This document shows positions 40,805 through 50,788 of a stretch of DNA of 64,000 nt, in pieces; positions within the stretch are counted from its first letter, which is position 1, and the number at the start of each line of letters is the position of its first letter. The DNA is taken from NCBI GenBank assembly GCA_039105265.1, contig JAPFFF010000037.1, positions 1,269,501 through 1,333,500 on the forward strand, in the 5' to 3' direction. The translations under genes and the position numbers were made by a program. The notes under the pieces are model-generated. The model was not told the origin of the DNA, ran no database searches, and worked only from the letters and a program-made list of their open reading frames with translations. The DNA is from Tritrichomonas musculus (lineage: Eukaryota; Parabasalia; Tritrichomonadida; Tritrichomonadidae).

Positions 40805-40832
40805 CACTTTTTGAATGACTATTCAAAAAGTG
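40805..40832. repeat. CACTTTTTGA hairpin
   Basis: CACTTTTTGAAT-GACT-ATTCAAAAAGTG is a perfect hairpin. Close relatives occur at 129-151, 1961-1987 and about 42600-42630. Confidence 0.6.
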
Positions 40833-40924
40833 CCTATTTATCAATGATTATAGTTATCTTGAACAATTATTATTTAAAATGTAATTTTTTAATATCATCT
40901 TAATTATTAATAAATATGGTATTT

Positions 40925-41227
40925 TTAATGGTACTGATTAAATATAATATTTTTTATCTCTACATTTGTATTAGTGATTTGAACTGGTATGCAATTAAAA
41001 ATCTTTTGGAAATATTCATAATCAGACTCTGAACAAATAAATGAATCATTGAACTCGGGTATAGTTATACTAAAACATTCTTTATTTGCTCCATTTTTAT
41101 TTTGATTCTGAATAAGTTTGCTAATTATTTCAGCATTTTTTTTCAAACAAATAATTCCATGAGTATTTATCACTATTTTCCAATCTTTGCTTTTCTTGTT
41201 AAGCTTGCAAAAAGAAAAAGAAAACAT
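40925..41227 (-). pseudogene. N-terminal fragment of a trichomonad BTB-like gene
   Basis: ATG 41227 opens 100 codons that resemble the N-terminal BTB-like domain of expanded trichomonad families: VINTHGIICLKKNAEIISKL, CFSITIPEFNDSFICSESD, and YFQKIFNCIPVQITNTNVE. The usual downstream repeats are missing, and the frame ends at 40925 next to a hairpin. I read it as a truncated gene copy. A short intact protein is also possible. Compare the better-preserved start of a similar gene at 63704. Confidence 0.45.
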
Positions 41228-41407
41228 CTTGGAGTTCTAGCTAAGTCAAAAATAATTTAACTAATATTGAATAATCAAAAGGCAGACAACTATTTTTCCT
41301 TTCAAATTTATCTGACATATTTTTTTCCTTTCATTTTTCAAAATTTTGAACTTTTTCTCAATTTTTCAATTTTATAATTTCTATCTCAAACGAATAAATT
41401 CAGATTA

Positions 41408-41529
41408 AACTGGTACGCAAATTTTCGGACTTTATCGTACTATTCAATTTATTGAATTTTAAAAATAATCAATTCAATATTTGAAAAGTTCATTCAAATT
41501 TGAATTGTCAGAAAATTTGCGTACATGTT
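41408..41529. mobile_element. TA-flanked palindromic element (122 bp), Tc1/mariner-like
   Basis: The ends AACTGGTACGCAAATTTTC and (complement) AACATGTACGCAAATTTTC pair over about 23 bases with three mismatches. TA lies at 41406-41407 and 41530-41531. Its right edge coincides with the point where a decayed Sel1-like frame on the minus strand stops. Confidence 0.82.
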
Positions 41530-41695
41530 TATATTAATTTTAAATAACCAAGATTAAATTCAACAAGAGCGAATTTCTGCTTAGCTGATCTTTCATACAT
41601 ATATTTTGTATTTTCAGTATTATTTAAATAAAATTGATTGATCAATCTATAATTATTTTGGCCAAATGAATATTCAACAAAATTTGATTCTTTAA

Positions 41696-42376
41696 GGTTC
41701 TCCTTTCAAATTCAAAAGATTAAATTCAATTAGACTTCACAAATAAAATATGCATAAATATCGTCTTTAAAAACGAATTAAAATATAATATTTGCGCAGA
41801 TTTATATTTTAAATTATTAAATAAAAACATTTTCATGAAATCTTATCGCTTTTATTTTTTTACAGATTGAAATCATAAAATTAAAAAATCAATAAAAATT
41901 TAAAAAAAATAAGATTTAAGGGACCACTATCATATTTTTTTGTAAACATTTCAATATTGAGAAAACTCATAGAAAAGAAAATTCAATAGTTGTTATCTCG
42001 GAAAAAGTTTAAAACTTTAAAATTTCACCATTCCGATCATTTTTGTAAAATTTTTACTCCTTTCAACTTTTAAATTTTTATTGAAAAAAGGGAATAGGCT
42101 TAAAAGAAGAATAGAAATAAATGATATGTAATTTATATAATTTATATATACCAAAATATAGCAAAAATACTCAAAAAATAATTTTTTTTAAGTCAATTAA
42201 TTTTGTGATAACTCATAGAATTTTTAACATAGAATTTGATAGTGGTCCCTTAATCGTTAAGGTCTATTTTTTATATTTTTAACCAAAACTTTTTCCGAAA
42301 AATGCTCTATTGAATCATATATTCTATGAGTTAATTCAATATTGAATAATTTACATTTTTTATGGGAAGGAGAACC
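41696..42376. mobile_element. TTAA-flanked element (681 bp including a nested one)
   Basis: The ends are GGTTCTCCTTTC and (complement) GGTTCTCCTTCCC, flanked by TTAA at 41692-41695 and 42377-42380. It sits inside the coding sequence of a Sel1-like pseudogene whose frame continues across when the element is ignored. Another TTAA element lies inside. Non-coding. Confidence 0.85.
41920..42249. mobile_element. Nested TTAA-flanked element (330 bp)
   Basis: The ends are GGGACCACTATCA and its exact complement, flanked by TTAA at 41916-41919 and 42250-42253. Just inside the left end is the motif TCAATATTGAGAAAACTCATA, found also in the elements at 42794 and 50789, and inverted near 42320-42350. This links several TTAA elements into one group. 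Confidence 0.85.
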
Positions 42377-42793
42377 TTAATGTGATTTGTTACTTTTTCA
42401 AATTCGCCAAGAACTGTGATAAATAAATCCAAGATCATTAAAAAAGAAATAAAACGATGATTATTAGTTACAAATGTAGATTCATAAGTATTATCTTCAA
42501 TTTCATGATCATATATTGATCCACTTTGAAATGAAATAGATTTATTAAAATATTCAATTAGACTTGGTAAAAGTACATGACTTTAGAGCATATGCTTTTC
42601 AAAAAGTTTCAATTCATTCACTTTTTGAATTCGAAAAGTCCTAAGGTCCTGGACTCTGTACAAGTCAATATTCAATTTCTTTTGGTTTTTGAATATCATA
42701 AAGATCACCTGTAGAATAAAAATTTGCTAAGATAAAATGAGCATAAGAATTATTAATTTTTGATGATAATTCAAAATAATCTTATGCTTTTAA

Positions 42794-44590
42794 GGGTGTC
42801 CGTCCCAAAAATGTTGTAAACTTATCAATATTGAATAAACTCATAGAATACATCTTTCAATACTTCCCAATTATGAAAAAGTTTAGGTCAAAAATGATGA
42901 TATTTGTCCTAAACGATCAAAAAACAATTATTTTAATAGACCGATAAAATTTTACAAAAAAAAATTTGAAATCAAATGTAAAAATAATGCAAAAAAAATA
43001 TTTTTTTTTAATATATCATCAATCTATAAATAATAGACATTTTACTTTGGGAAGTGTAATTTTTCCCCAGAAAATTGAATGGAAAAAACTGGGGAAAAAT
43101 GGTAAAAAACTGGGGAAAAATGGTAATTTTTTTGAATTGAAAATGATCGTTTTTTAAAAAATATTTTATATAAAATTACAGCATAAACAACATTTAGAGT
43201 TTCAAAATTAAAATAAAATATTAAGAAAAAGAACAATACATAAAATGCATATGTCTATTACCCCAAAAAAAGAATTTTAAAAATATCAACATTACAATTA
43301 AAAGGAAAAATTTCTAATTCGAAATGACTGACAAAAATTGTATTACATATAAATGAATATAATAATTATATAAATGTTATCCCAGAGAAAATTTAAAAAT
43401 ACATAAGAGAAAATGAAAAAAGTAATATTTTTCATTTTATTTTAGGTAAAATCAGAACCAAATTAGAGAAGAATATGAAGTACTTTTGAATTAAATAATT
43501 ATAACAAAAAAGAAAAAATCACATGTAAATTCATATCAGAAAAATGATGAAGTTCGTTTGAAATAAAAATCTCATTGTAATATAAAATATCATGTTTTTG
43601 CCTGTATTTTAATATATATATAAATAAAACGATTATACTATGATTTATAAATTCAAAACCTAAAAATATAAAGGATTTATGTAATATAAACACTTTTTTT
43701 CTTAATATAAAATTTTCTTATGTATAGGTTATCAAAAACACTCCATAAGTGTATCTTGAATATGCAACCATTCTTCCCAGGAAAAAAAGGTAGCATAGCA
43801 ATTATTTATTCACATTATGATTAAATTTTAGATATTATTTAAATAATCAATAAATTGAGATAGAATATTAGGAAAATTTGAGAAATCATCTTATCTTGAA
43901 TTTCAATAAAAATATGCATTTAAAAGTGTATTAGTATAGAATATATCATTTTAGACAATAAAAATCTTTTTAATTCAATTATTAAAAAAGTTGGAGCTAA
44001 TAAATTAGAGAAAAAATAGTGATTGAGCAAAATTCTCATTTATATTTATTTATATTGTATTTTTAGATAATAATCTTTAAAATTACCCTGCATTCATCTT
44101 CCTGAAATAAGATCAGATTATTCATAATATAATAAAAAATTTGTAAATTTCAGGTTTATAAAGGTTCAAAATTGGTTTATAATGCTCCTAGATAATTTTA
44201 ACTTTATTTGAACAGTTAAATTTTTGAAACGATAATTTTTGCATTTGATAAGATATTTGATTAAAAAAAAAATTCAAAAAAAACTTTATTTGTACCCTTA
44301 ATAATGATTAACCATGCTAGAAAAGAGTTGATACTGCATTAAAAAGGCCGAATGTTGACTGATTTAAAAGTTGGGGAAAAATGGTTAAAATTTACATTTT
44401 TTTTATAAAATTTTATGCAAAAAACCATTTTTCCCCAGGTTGAAATGTGATATAAAAAAAGTTGGGGAAAAATGGTAATTTCCCTTTTACTTTCTCCAAA
44501 ATATTATTTATTCTTCAACTTTTTTTACTCCAAAAAAATTATAATATTTGAGAAATCTCATTGAATTCTGATCATTGAATTGGATCATGA
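42794..44590. mobile_element. TTAA-type element copy, split by a Mutator-like insertion
   Basis: After TTAA at 42790-42793 the sequence begins GGGTGTCCGTCCC and then matches the complete element at 50789-51081 closely from about 42830 to 43048. The match resumes at 44485-44585, on the far side of the insert 43049-44484. The right end after 44588 differs from the other copy, so its limit is uncertain. Confidence 0.8.
43049..44484. mobile_element. Mutator-like non-autonomous element (1,436 bp), GGGAA type
   Basis: It is flanked by an exact 9-bp duplication TTTTACTTT (43040-43048 and 44485-44493). The uninterrupted target is present at about 50975 in the sister element (TTTTATTTT). The ends GGGAAGTGTAATTTTTCCCC and (complement) GGGAAATTACCATTTTTCCCC are similar inverted repeats. 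TGGGGAAAAATGGTAA or its complement recurs at least six times near both ends. No transposase frame is seen. A 9-bp duplication fits Mutator-like elements. Confidence 0.88.
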
Positions 44591-45418
44591 TAATAAAGAT
44601 TTCATAAATTAAAAAGAGCAGTAGAATTAGGCTTGTTATTTTGAGAATTGTTGTCCATAAAAATAAACATAAAGATGACTATCACATATCGAATCTCCGC
44701 GATGATTTATGTTTCTTTCATGATTATTAGCATTTTATTAATAACTTTTTGAATGGTTTTTTTTGACTAGGTTAGTTTAATAAACTCTGATTTTAATTTT
44801 TTTTTATTTTTTCATTTTGAGAAAATATATGATTATTTTTGATTTAATTTTATTTTCTTTTTAAATATTAAAAAAATAAAAGTGAATGAAAAATAATACT
44901 ATTATCAATATTTTTTTGTGCTCTAAAAAAAAATATAATTTATTCATTTTTCTGATATATATGATGCATGTAAATGTGGAAGCAAAAGTTTTGAGCATTA
45001 ATTTTTTCTTAAATATCAATCATAAAAAATGCTCCAATTTTTTATTATCAAAATTTGTTAGAAAAAATCAAACAAATAAAATATTCTTTCAATGAAATTC
45101 AATAAATTTATTCAATAAGATTTATTCAAATATAATTTTTGAAAGATTTATTTTTCATATATTCTATATAATTTTATCTTTATTTTCTTTCTATTGATGG
45201 TTATTTTTTTATTAGAAAAATTAGCAAAGCACTTTTCGATATATATCATATTCATAAAATATTTTTTTTTTTTTTTTTGAAAATTCAGAGTTTTTAATAT
45301 TTTTCACAAAAAAGTAATAAACAAACTTTTTGAGTGCCAAATTTTATTGATTTTCATTTATATGAAAATTCAATGAATTCAAACAATTGAAATGAAAAAC
45401 AAATCACCTTAGATTTAC
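44591..45418. other. AT-rich spacer before the rhamnosidase gene
   Basis: A lone TAGGCTTGTTATTTTGA end of the TAGGC hAT family lies near 44633. A 69-codon frame at 44886-45095 has an ATG but only low-complexity content. Poly-T occurs at 45262-45278. Nothing else is supported. Confidence 0.45.
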
Positions 45419-45430
45419 TTCATTTTTTTA
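45419..45430 (+). promoter_or_regulatory. Initiator (Inr) for the rhamnosidase gene
   Basis: TTCATTTTTTTA lies 16 bases before ATG 45446 and fits the trichomonad initiator. This supports the ATG over the upstream TTG at 45437. Confidence 0.5.
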
Positions 45431-45445
45431 TTTGTTTTGCTACCA

Positions 45446-48196
45446 ATGGTTGCACAAGTTACAAGAATGCGCTTAAATGGACTACCCACACCTTTGGGAT
45501 ACGATACAAGCTCTCTTTCCTTTTCTTGGGTTGTTGAAGGAACCAAGTCGCAAACCCAAAAAGCAGCAAGAGTTATTATCTCAACAGACCCAAAATGTGA
45601 TCCCAATGTTAAAGATCATTTAGTCCATGATTCTGGAGAATCAGCTGAAATCAACTCAATTGATTATGATCCAAAAATTGATACCAAGACGTTGAAGCCA
45701 AGGACAAGATATTACTGGAAAGTTATTGTTGAAACTGATAAAAATGAAAAAATAGAATCGCCAATCAGTTACTTTGAGACATCTAAACTGAATGAGCCAT
45801 GGACAGCAAAATGGATTTCAACAGAAAAAGTCAGCAAAATTGATCCTCCTTATGTTAGAAAGACTTTCACAATTCCAGATTCAAAGAAAGTTAAAGAAGC
45901 AAGAGTTTATATCACTGGATTTGGTCTTTATGAATTATATGTAAATGGCGAAAAACCATCAGATGAATTTTTCGCTCCATTCAACACGAATTATAGACTC
46001 TGGGTACAATATCAAACCTTCGATGTAACAAAGCAAATTCATGCAAATAAGAATGCCATTGGTGTCCAACTTGGCGATGGCTGGGCCAAAGGAAGAGTTG
46101 GATTTGAACATCCACATGCAGATTTCACAAGAAAAACTGATTTCCGTGGAACTCCAGTTGATTATGCATCTGACAGATACGAACTTCTTTGTGAATTGCA
46201 CATTTTATATGAAGATGGATCAACAGGAGTTATCAATTCAGACAAGACTTGGAAATGCCACAAGAGCAATGTTTTAACAAATAATATTTACGATGGTGAA
46301 GTTCAAGATGCAAACTTGGCAATCGAAGGCTGGAATAAACCAGAACTTGATGAGAAAGATTGGACTGAATGCGTTGAAGTTACAGAAAAACTTCATGACA
46401 AATTGGTACCAAGATATTCTGTTCCAGTTGTTGTTAAAGGACACGTAAAGCCAAAGGAAATCATCCACACACCAGCTGGAGAAACAGTCATTGACATGGG
46501 CCAAAACATGACAGGATGGGTTCAATTCAAATGCAAAGCAAAGAAAGGATTTGAAGTCATTCTTCAACACGGTGAAGTTTTACAAAACGACAACTTCTTC
46601 AATGAAAATCTTCGTTCAGCTCTTGAAGAATTCCGTTATGTTTCTGATGGAAAAGAACATCTTGTTCATCCACATTTCACATACTTCGGCTTCCGTTATG
46701 TTAAATTAACGCAATGGGATGGACCAGTCAACATTGAAGACTTTGTTGGTTGCAGTGTTTATTCTGATTTAGATGCTGTTGGTCAACTTGAAACTGGCGT
46801 TGAACTTGTTAACAAATTCATTTCATGCGGTATCTGGAGCCAAAGAGACAACTTTGTTGATGTACCAACAGACTGTCCACAACGTGATGAAAGACTTGGA
46901 TGGACAGCAGATGCACAAATCTTCTGTGAAACGGCCATGTTCAATATGAATTGCTATGCATTCTATCGTAAATACCTTAAAGAATTGTACAATCATCAAC
47001 TTCGTGATGATGGCATTCCACCTCTTTGGGTTCCACAATTTATCCCAAGAAAAGAAACGCCATACTTCTGCTCAGATGGTATGATTGCATGGTCAGATGC
47101 AGCCACAGTTATTCCATGGAATGTTTACTTGATGAACGGAAAAGAACAAATCTTAAAAGATCAATATGAATCAATGAGAATGTGGGTTGATGTTATGCAA
47201 GGTCACATTAAAGATGGTCTTTGGGATAGAACATATCAACAATTATGTGATTGGCTTGCATTAGATGGTCCAGATACTCCAGATAATGCAGGGAAAGTTG
47301 TTGGTGGAACAGAAGAAACATTCCAATGCACTGCCTATTATTACTTCTCATTAACCTTGGTCGCTAAAGCAGCCAAAGTTCTCAAAGACAATGCATCTTA
47401 TGAAAAGTATACCAAACTTGCTGAAGAAACATTGAAAGCAATTCGTAATGAATACTTCACACCAAATGGAAGATGTGCAGTTCAAACGCAGACAGCACTT
47501 TCTTTAACAATCATGCTTGGTTTACAACCAGAAGGAAAAGAAAGTACTTCAGTCAACACACTTCACAAACTCCTTGAAAACAAGAACATGCACCTTTGCA
47601 CAGGATTCCTTGGAACGCCAATTCTTTGCCGTGCACTTACTAAAGGAGGAAATCCACAAGATGCAGTCACAGCATTCCTTCAAAAAGACTTCCCAGGATG
47701 GCTCTATCCACTTTCAATGGGAGCAACAACAACATGGGAACGTTGGAACTCATTACAACCAGATGGAAAAGTTTCACCAGATGGAATGAACTCATTCAAT
47801 CACTATGCTTATGCATCAATCTTAGAATGGATTTACTGCGATGTTTGTGGATTAAATCCAATGGATGAATATCCAGGATTCAAACGTGTCATCATTCATC
47901 CACACGCTGATGAAAGATTGGGCTATGCTAAAGCTACACATGAATCTCCAATGGGCAAGTATGAATGTGGCTGGAAAGTTGAAGATGGAAAGGTTCATTA
48001 TACATTCACAATTCCTTTCAATGCAGAAGGTAAACTTGTCTTGGATGATTTGAAGAAAGAAGACGTCATTTCTTCAAACTGCGAAGTTTCTGAAGAGGGA
48101 AATCAATTGGTATCAAAATTCCTCAAGAGTGGAACTTATGAAATAGTCTACAAGTATAAGAAGCCAAATTATCAATTACCAAACAAATACAAATAA
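45446..48196 (+). CDS. Alpha-L-rhamnosidase, glycoside hydrolase family 78
   Basis: ATG 45446 gives about 916 residues, the usual GH78 size. The N-terminal beta domains begin with RMRLNGLPTPLGYDTSSLSF and include WTAKWIST and ARVYITGFGLYELYVNGEKP, the carbohydrate-binding module region. The (alpha/alpha)6 catalytic domain carries DNFVDVPTDCPQRDERLGWT and ADAQIFCETAMFN, the conserved acid-rich GH78 motif with its catalytic Asp/Glu residues, and later GATTTWERWNS and MNSFNHYAYASI. The enzyme removes terminal L-rhamnose from plant or bacterial glycans. No signal peptide is seen, so it may act on imported sugars or be released otherwise. The family is mostly bacterial and fungal, so lateral transfer from a gut bacterium is likely. 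The frame is complete and well kept. Confidence 0.93.
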   Translation: MVAQVTRMRLNGLPTPLGYDTSSLSFSWVVEGTKSQTQKAARVIISTDPKCDPNVKDHLVHDSGESAEINSIDYDPKIDTKTLKPRTRYYWKVIVETDKNEKIESPISYFETSKLNEPWTAKWISTEKVSKIDPPYVRKTFTIPDSKKVKEARVYITGFGLYELYVNGEKPSDEFFAPFNTNYRLWVQYQTFDVTKQIHANKNAIGVQLGDGWAKGRVGFEHPHADFTRKTDFRGTPVDYASDRYELLCELHILYEDGSTGVINSDKTWKCHKSNVLTNNIYDGEVQDANLAIEGWNKPELDEKDWTECVEVTEKLHDKLVPRYSVPVVVKGHVKPKEIIHTPAGETVIDMGQNMTGWVQFKCKAKKGFEVILQHGEVLQNDNFFNENLRSALEEFRYVSDGKEHLVHPHFTYFGFRYVKLTQWDGPVNIEDFVGCSVYSDLDAVGQLETGVELVNKFISCGIWSQRDNFVDVPTDCPQRDERLGWTADAQIFCETAMFNMNCYAFYRKYLKELYNHQLRDDGIPPLWVPQFIPRKETPYFCSDGMIAWSDAATVIPWNVYLMNGKEQILKDQYESMRMWVDVMQGHIKDGLWDRTYQQLCDWLALDGPDTPDNAGKVVGGTEETFQCTAYYYFSLTLVAKAAKVLKDNASYEKYTKLAEETLKAIRNEYFTPNGRCAVQTQTALSLTIMLGLQPEGKESTSVNTLHKLLENKNMHLCTGFLGTPILCRALTKGGNPQDAVTAFLQKDFPGWLYPLSMGATTTWERWNSLQPDGKVSPDGMNSFNHYAYASILEWIYCDVCGLNPMDEYPGFKRVIIHPHADERLGYAKATHESPMGKYECGWKVEDGKVHYTFTIPFNAEGKLVLDDLKKEDVISSNCEVSEEGNQLVSKFLKSGTYEIVYKYKKPNYQLPNKYK

Positions 48197-49160
48197 AAAG
48201 ATCAGTTATCTTTTTTTAATAAAGCATTGGCAAGAATATTTTTGAATTTGATTTTTTTGTGATTTTTTTTTACTTGATTGGTGAGACTATTTTGTTATCT
48301 TTTATTTTGATTTAGAGAATGATAATATGATACACTGAGTCCTGTTTGAAAGGTTTTCCTCAAGGATTGTATACTAGATAACATGCAATATCTTCTTGAT
48401 TCTATAATTTTCGAAATTTTTTCACATATTTTTATATATTCACTTAGAGGATTTTGTTTTTTCTTGTTTATTCTTTTAAAAAAAATTTTTTTCTCATTCA
48501 AATTAATATTATTCAATAAAAAATCTAAATTCCAAAAATATTCGGTTACCTATTTGTAAAATATCCTTCTAACTTAGCTATTTGTATAATTAATACAATT
48601 ATATTTCTAGACTGTATATGATTTGCGGATTTTATTCTGTAATCATTTGCTGTTATTTAATATTCTGCTATTGAGTTAATATATATGTTTTCTATAAGAT
48701 TATAATTTTCGATTAAAATAGAAAATAAATTAGCTTTAAATTTATATTTAATAATTATATTGGACGATTCCAATAAAAGGATTTATACTAAGGTAACATT
48801 TGGAGTATAGTGTAATTTGCACAAGTAAATATAATTAATTATATAATTAATTCATAATTTATTTCGCAAGTTGCCTATCGATCCTATTAAAACCAAAACG
48901 ATCTTTAAATTATTTTTAGCATAAACATAGCCTTGAAACTAATCTGCATTGAATAGAATTTTTTTTTTTTTTTTTTCGGAATTTCTGTTCTACAAAGTAA
49001 AGGTATTGGAATAGAAGTATTTGAAGCGATAAAAGGTTGGATCATCTCAAAAAGTTTAAATAAATACAAATTTGTTTATTAAACATAAAATAATAAAAAT
49101 AAAAGAAAAAAGAAAAAAAAAACAAGGTGTTGTAACAAAAATATGGCTGATCACTTTCTT
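48197..49160. other. Convergent AT-rich spacer
   Basis: This is the 3' flank of two convergent genes. Poly-T occurs at 48959-48976. A 73-codon minus frame at 48295-48516 is not supported. No repeat or RNA was recognised. Confidence 0.5.
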
Positions 49161-50555
49161 TTATGGTGATCCTAAGAGGGCATTTGCATTATCTTCGATA
49201 TGTTCTTCAAGTTCGCCTTTATCTTCCTCTTCGTTCTTTTCTTCCTCTTCTTTCTTTTCTCCTCCCTCTTTTTCTTCTCCTTCCTCTTTTTCTTCCTCTT
49301 CATTATCTTTCTTTTCTTCTTCCTCTTGTGGTCCGAGTAAATTATTAGCAACATCACCAACTTGGTCTTCTAATTCGCCTTTTTCACTTTGATTTTGGGT
49401 ATTATTGGTTTTTGATGATTGCTTTGAATGAGTTCGCTGAGGCTTGTTGCCTTGATTTTCTTCATCGCTGTATTCGGCATCAAGATCATAGTAGTTATGT
49501 TTCTTATCTAGGTTCTGCAAGTATTTTGGCTTTTTCTCGCCTTCATTTTCAAAAGTTTCAGTCTTTTTGATGAATTCTTCGTGATTTTTCATATTCTTAA
49601 TTCTCTTTTTCTTTGCTTCTTCTGCTGCTTTTCTGTATCTTCTTTCTTCCCTTCGTTGTTTTTCTATTTTCATTTGTAGAACTGTTTTTTGATAATGTGG
49701 TTGGTAGATAGGTAATGGGTGAGCAAGTTTATATTTTTCGACAACTTCTGCGTCATATCTGCGTTGCATTTCATCAAACTCCTTCGTTCTTTCTAGATAA
49801 TTTGATGGAGCTGGAGGACGAGTTGAGTATCTTCTTGATGTTGATAAGCAATTAGAACGATTATCGTAGCCACCATTGGTGCTATTACTGTAATTACTTC
49901 TTTGAGTTGAAGATAGGTTTCTATCAGTACTTTTTGAACGAGAAGACATGGTATGGTTTGGGCGAATTGTTTTTGGAAGCTTAGGCACTTTATAAATGGT
50001 AAATGGCTTTGAAAAGTATGGTGAATTGTCGTATAAGCTTCCGCCGTTAGCAGGAGGTGTTCCTCTTTGATATGTTGATTGATATTTTGATCGACTTGAA
50101 AATGTATTTCCATTACGTGTTGAATTACGTTTAACCCCATCCTCTTCGTATTCAAAAATGAAATGAGTAATATTAGGATCTTTTGGTTGAGGAGCGAATG
50201 GGAGATCAGGAATAACAACTTCAATATCTTGATCAATTGGCTTATTCTTTCTACGCTTATTTCTCCTGCTACCTGTTTCAGAAGTTGTTTTGGGTTCTGA
50301 GACAGCAATTGGTTCTTGTTTATCCTCCTCTTCTTCTTCTTTAGCAACTAAAGCGTTAGTATTATTACCAAGGATAGCATCGAGTTCGCCATTTTGTTCT
50401 TGTTTCTCTTCTTCTTCTTCATTTTTATTTTCATTTGTTTCTTCTTCCTCATTTTTTTCTTCTTCCTCATTAGCTTTGATAGATGCGTCGCCTTCCAAGC
50501 CTTCAGCGATGTCTTGCATTTGATCCATCATGTTTGTTTCAGGTTCTTGGGACAT
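49161..50555 (-). CDS. Glu-rich protein with three repeated NALLG-type motifs
   Basis: The 464-residue frame starts at ATG 50555; a TCATTTC initiator-like site is about 30 bases upstream. Three Glu-rich blocks are each followed by the same short motif: GELDAILGNNTNALVA (about 56-71), GELEDQVGDVANNLLGP (near 402-418) and, at the C-terminus, GELEEHIEDNANALLGSP. Between them lie a basic Ser/Thr/Asn/Tyr-rich central part (residues 130-270) and a charged helix (MKIEKQRREERRYRKAAEEA) typical of cytoskeleton-associated coiled coils. I recognise no catalytic domain. The repeated amphipathic motif suggests a docking site; flagellar or cytoskeletal association is a guess. Confidence 0.75.
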   Translation of the reverse strand: MSQEPETNMMDQMQDIAEGLEGDASIKANEEEEKNEEEETNENKNEEEEEKQEQNGELDAILGNNTNALVAKEEEEEDKQEPIAVSEPKTTSETGSRRNKRRKNKPIDQDIEVVIPDLPFAPQPKDPNITHFIFEYEEDGVKRNSTRNGNTFSSRSKYQSTYQRGTPPANGGSLYDNSPYFSKPFTIYKVPKLPKTIRPNHTMSSRSKSTDRNLSSTQRSNYSNSTNGGYDNRSNCLSTSRRYSTRPPAPSNYLERTKEFDEMQRRYDAEVVEKYKLAHPLPIYQPHYQKTVLQMKIEKQRREERRYRKAAEEAKKKRIKNMKNHEEFIKKTETFENEGEKKPKYLQNLDKKHNYYDLDAEYSDEENQGNKPQRTHSKQSSKTNNTQNQSEKGELEDQVGDVANNLLGPQEEEEKKDNEEEEKEEGEEKEGGEKKEEEEKNEEEDKGELEEHIEDNANALLGSP

Positions 50556-50788
50556 TTTAAATCAAATATTATTTGGTGTTTTGAAATGATATTTGGTCTT
50601 AAATTTTAACGTATTCTATTATTTATAGATAAACGTATATATTTATTTTTATTGTTGAAAATCAATTAAGTAAAGTAATATGTGTTAAAATAATATAAAA
50701 TCTTTGACTTAAATGACTGATCATTTATGCTTAAAATAGCCAGCATAAATGAGTTTTTTTCTGGGAAAAATGACTGATTGTTATTTAA

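Larger units (their letters stand above)
41530..42790 (-). pseudogene. Sel1-like gene shredded by TTAA elements
   Basis: Reading leftward from 42790, coding-like sequence runs KINNSYAHFILANFYSTGD and onward, is disturbed around 42580-42680 by a hairpin-bearing insertion, and resumes SLIEYFNKSISFQSGSIYD ... FLMILDLFITVLGEFEKV to 42381. The element at 41696-42376 interrupts here. On the other side the same frame continues directly, NHI-KESNFVEYSFGQNNYR ... YMYERSAKQKFALVEFNLG, until 41531. Counting the TTAA only once restores an unbroken junction, a strong proof of insertion. One stop near the right end and the insertions show the gene is dead. The Sel1-family assignment rests on the YMYERSAK and ALVEFNLG phrases. 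Confidence 0.72.

Noticed and set aside
44886-45095. A 69-codon ATG frame before the rhamnosidase gene
   Set aside because: Low-complexity Asn/Lys/Ile/Phe content typical of random AT-rich sequence, with no initiator.
48959-48976. Poly-T tracts as bacterial-type terminators
   Set aside because: They have no preceding GC stem, and the genome is eukaryotic.
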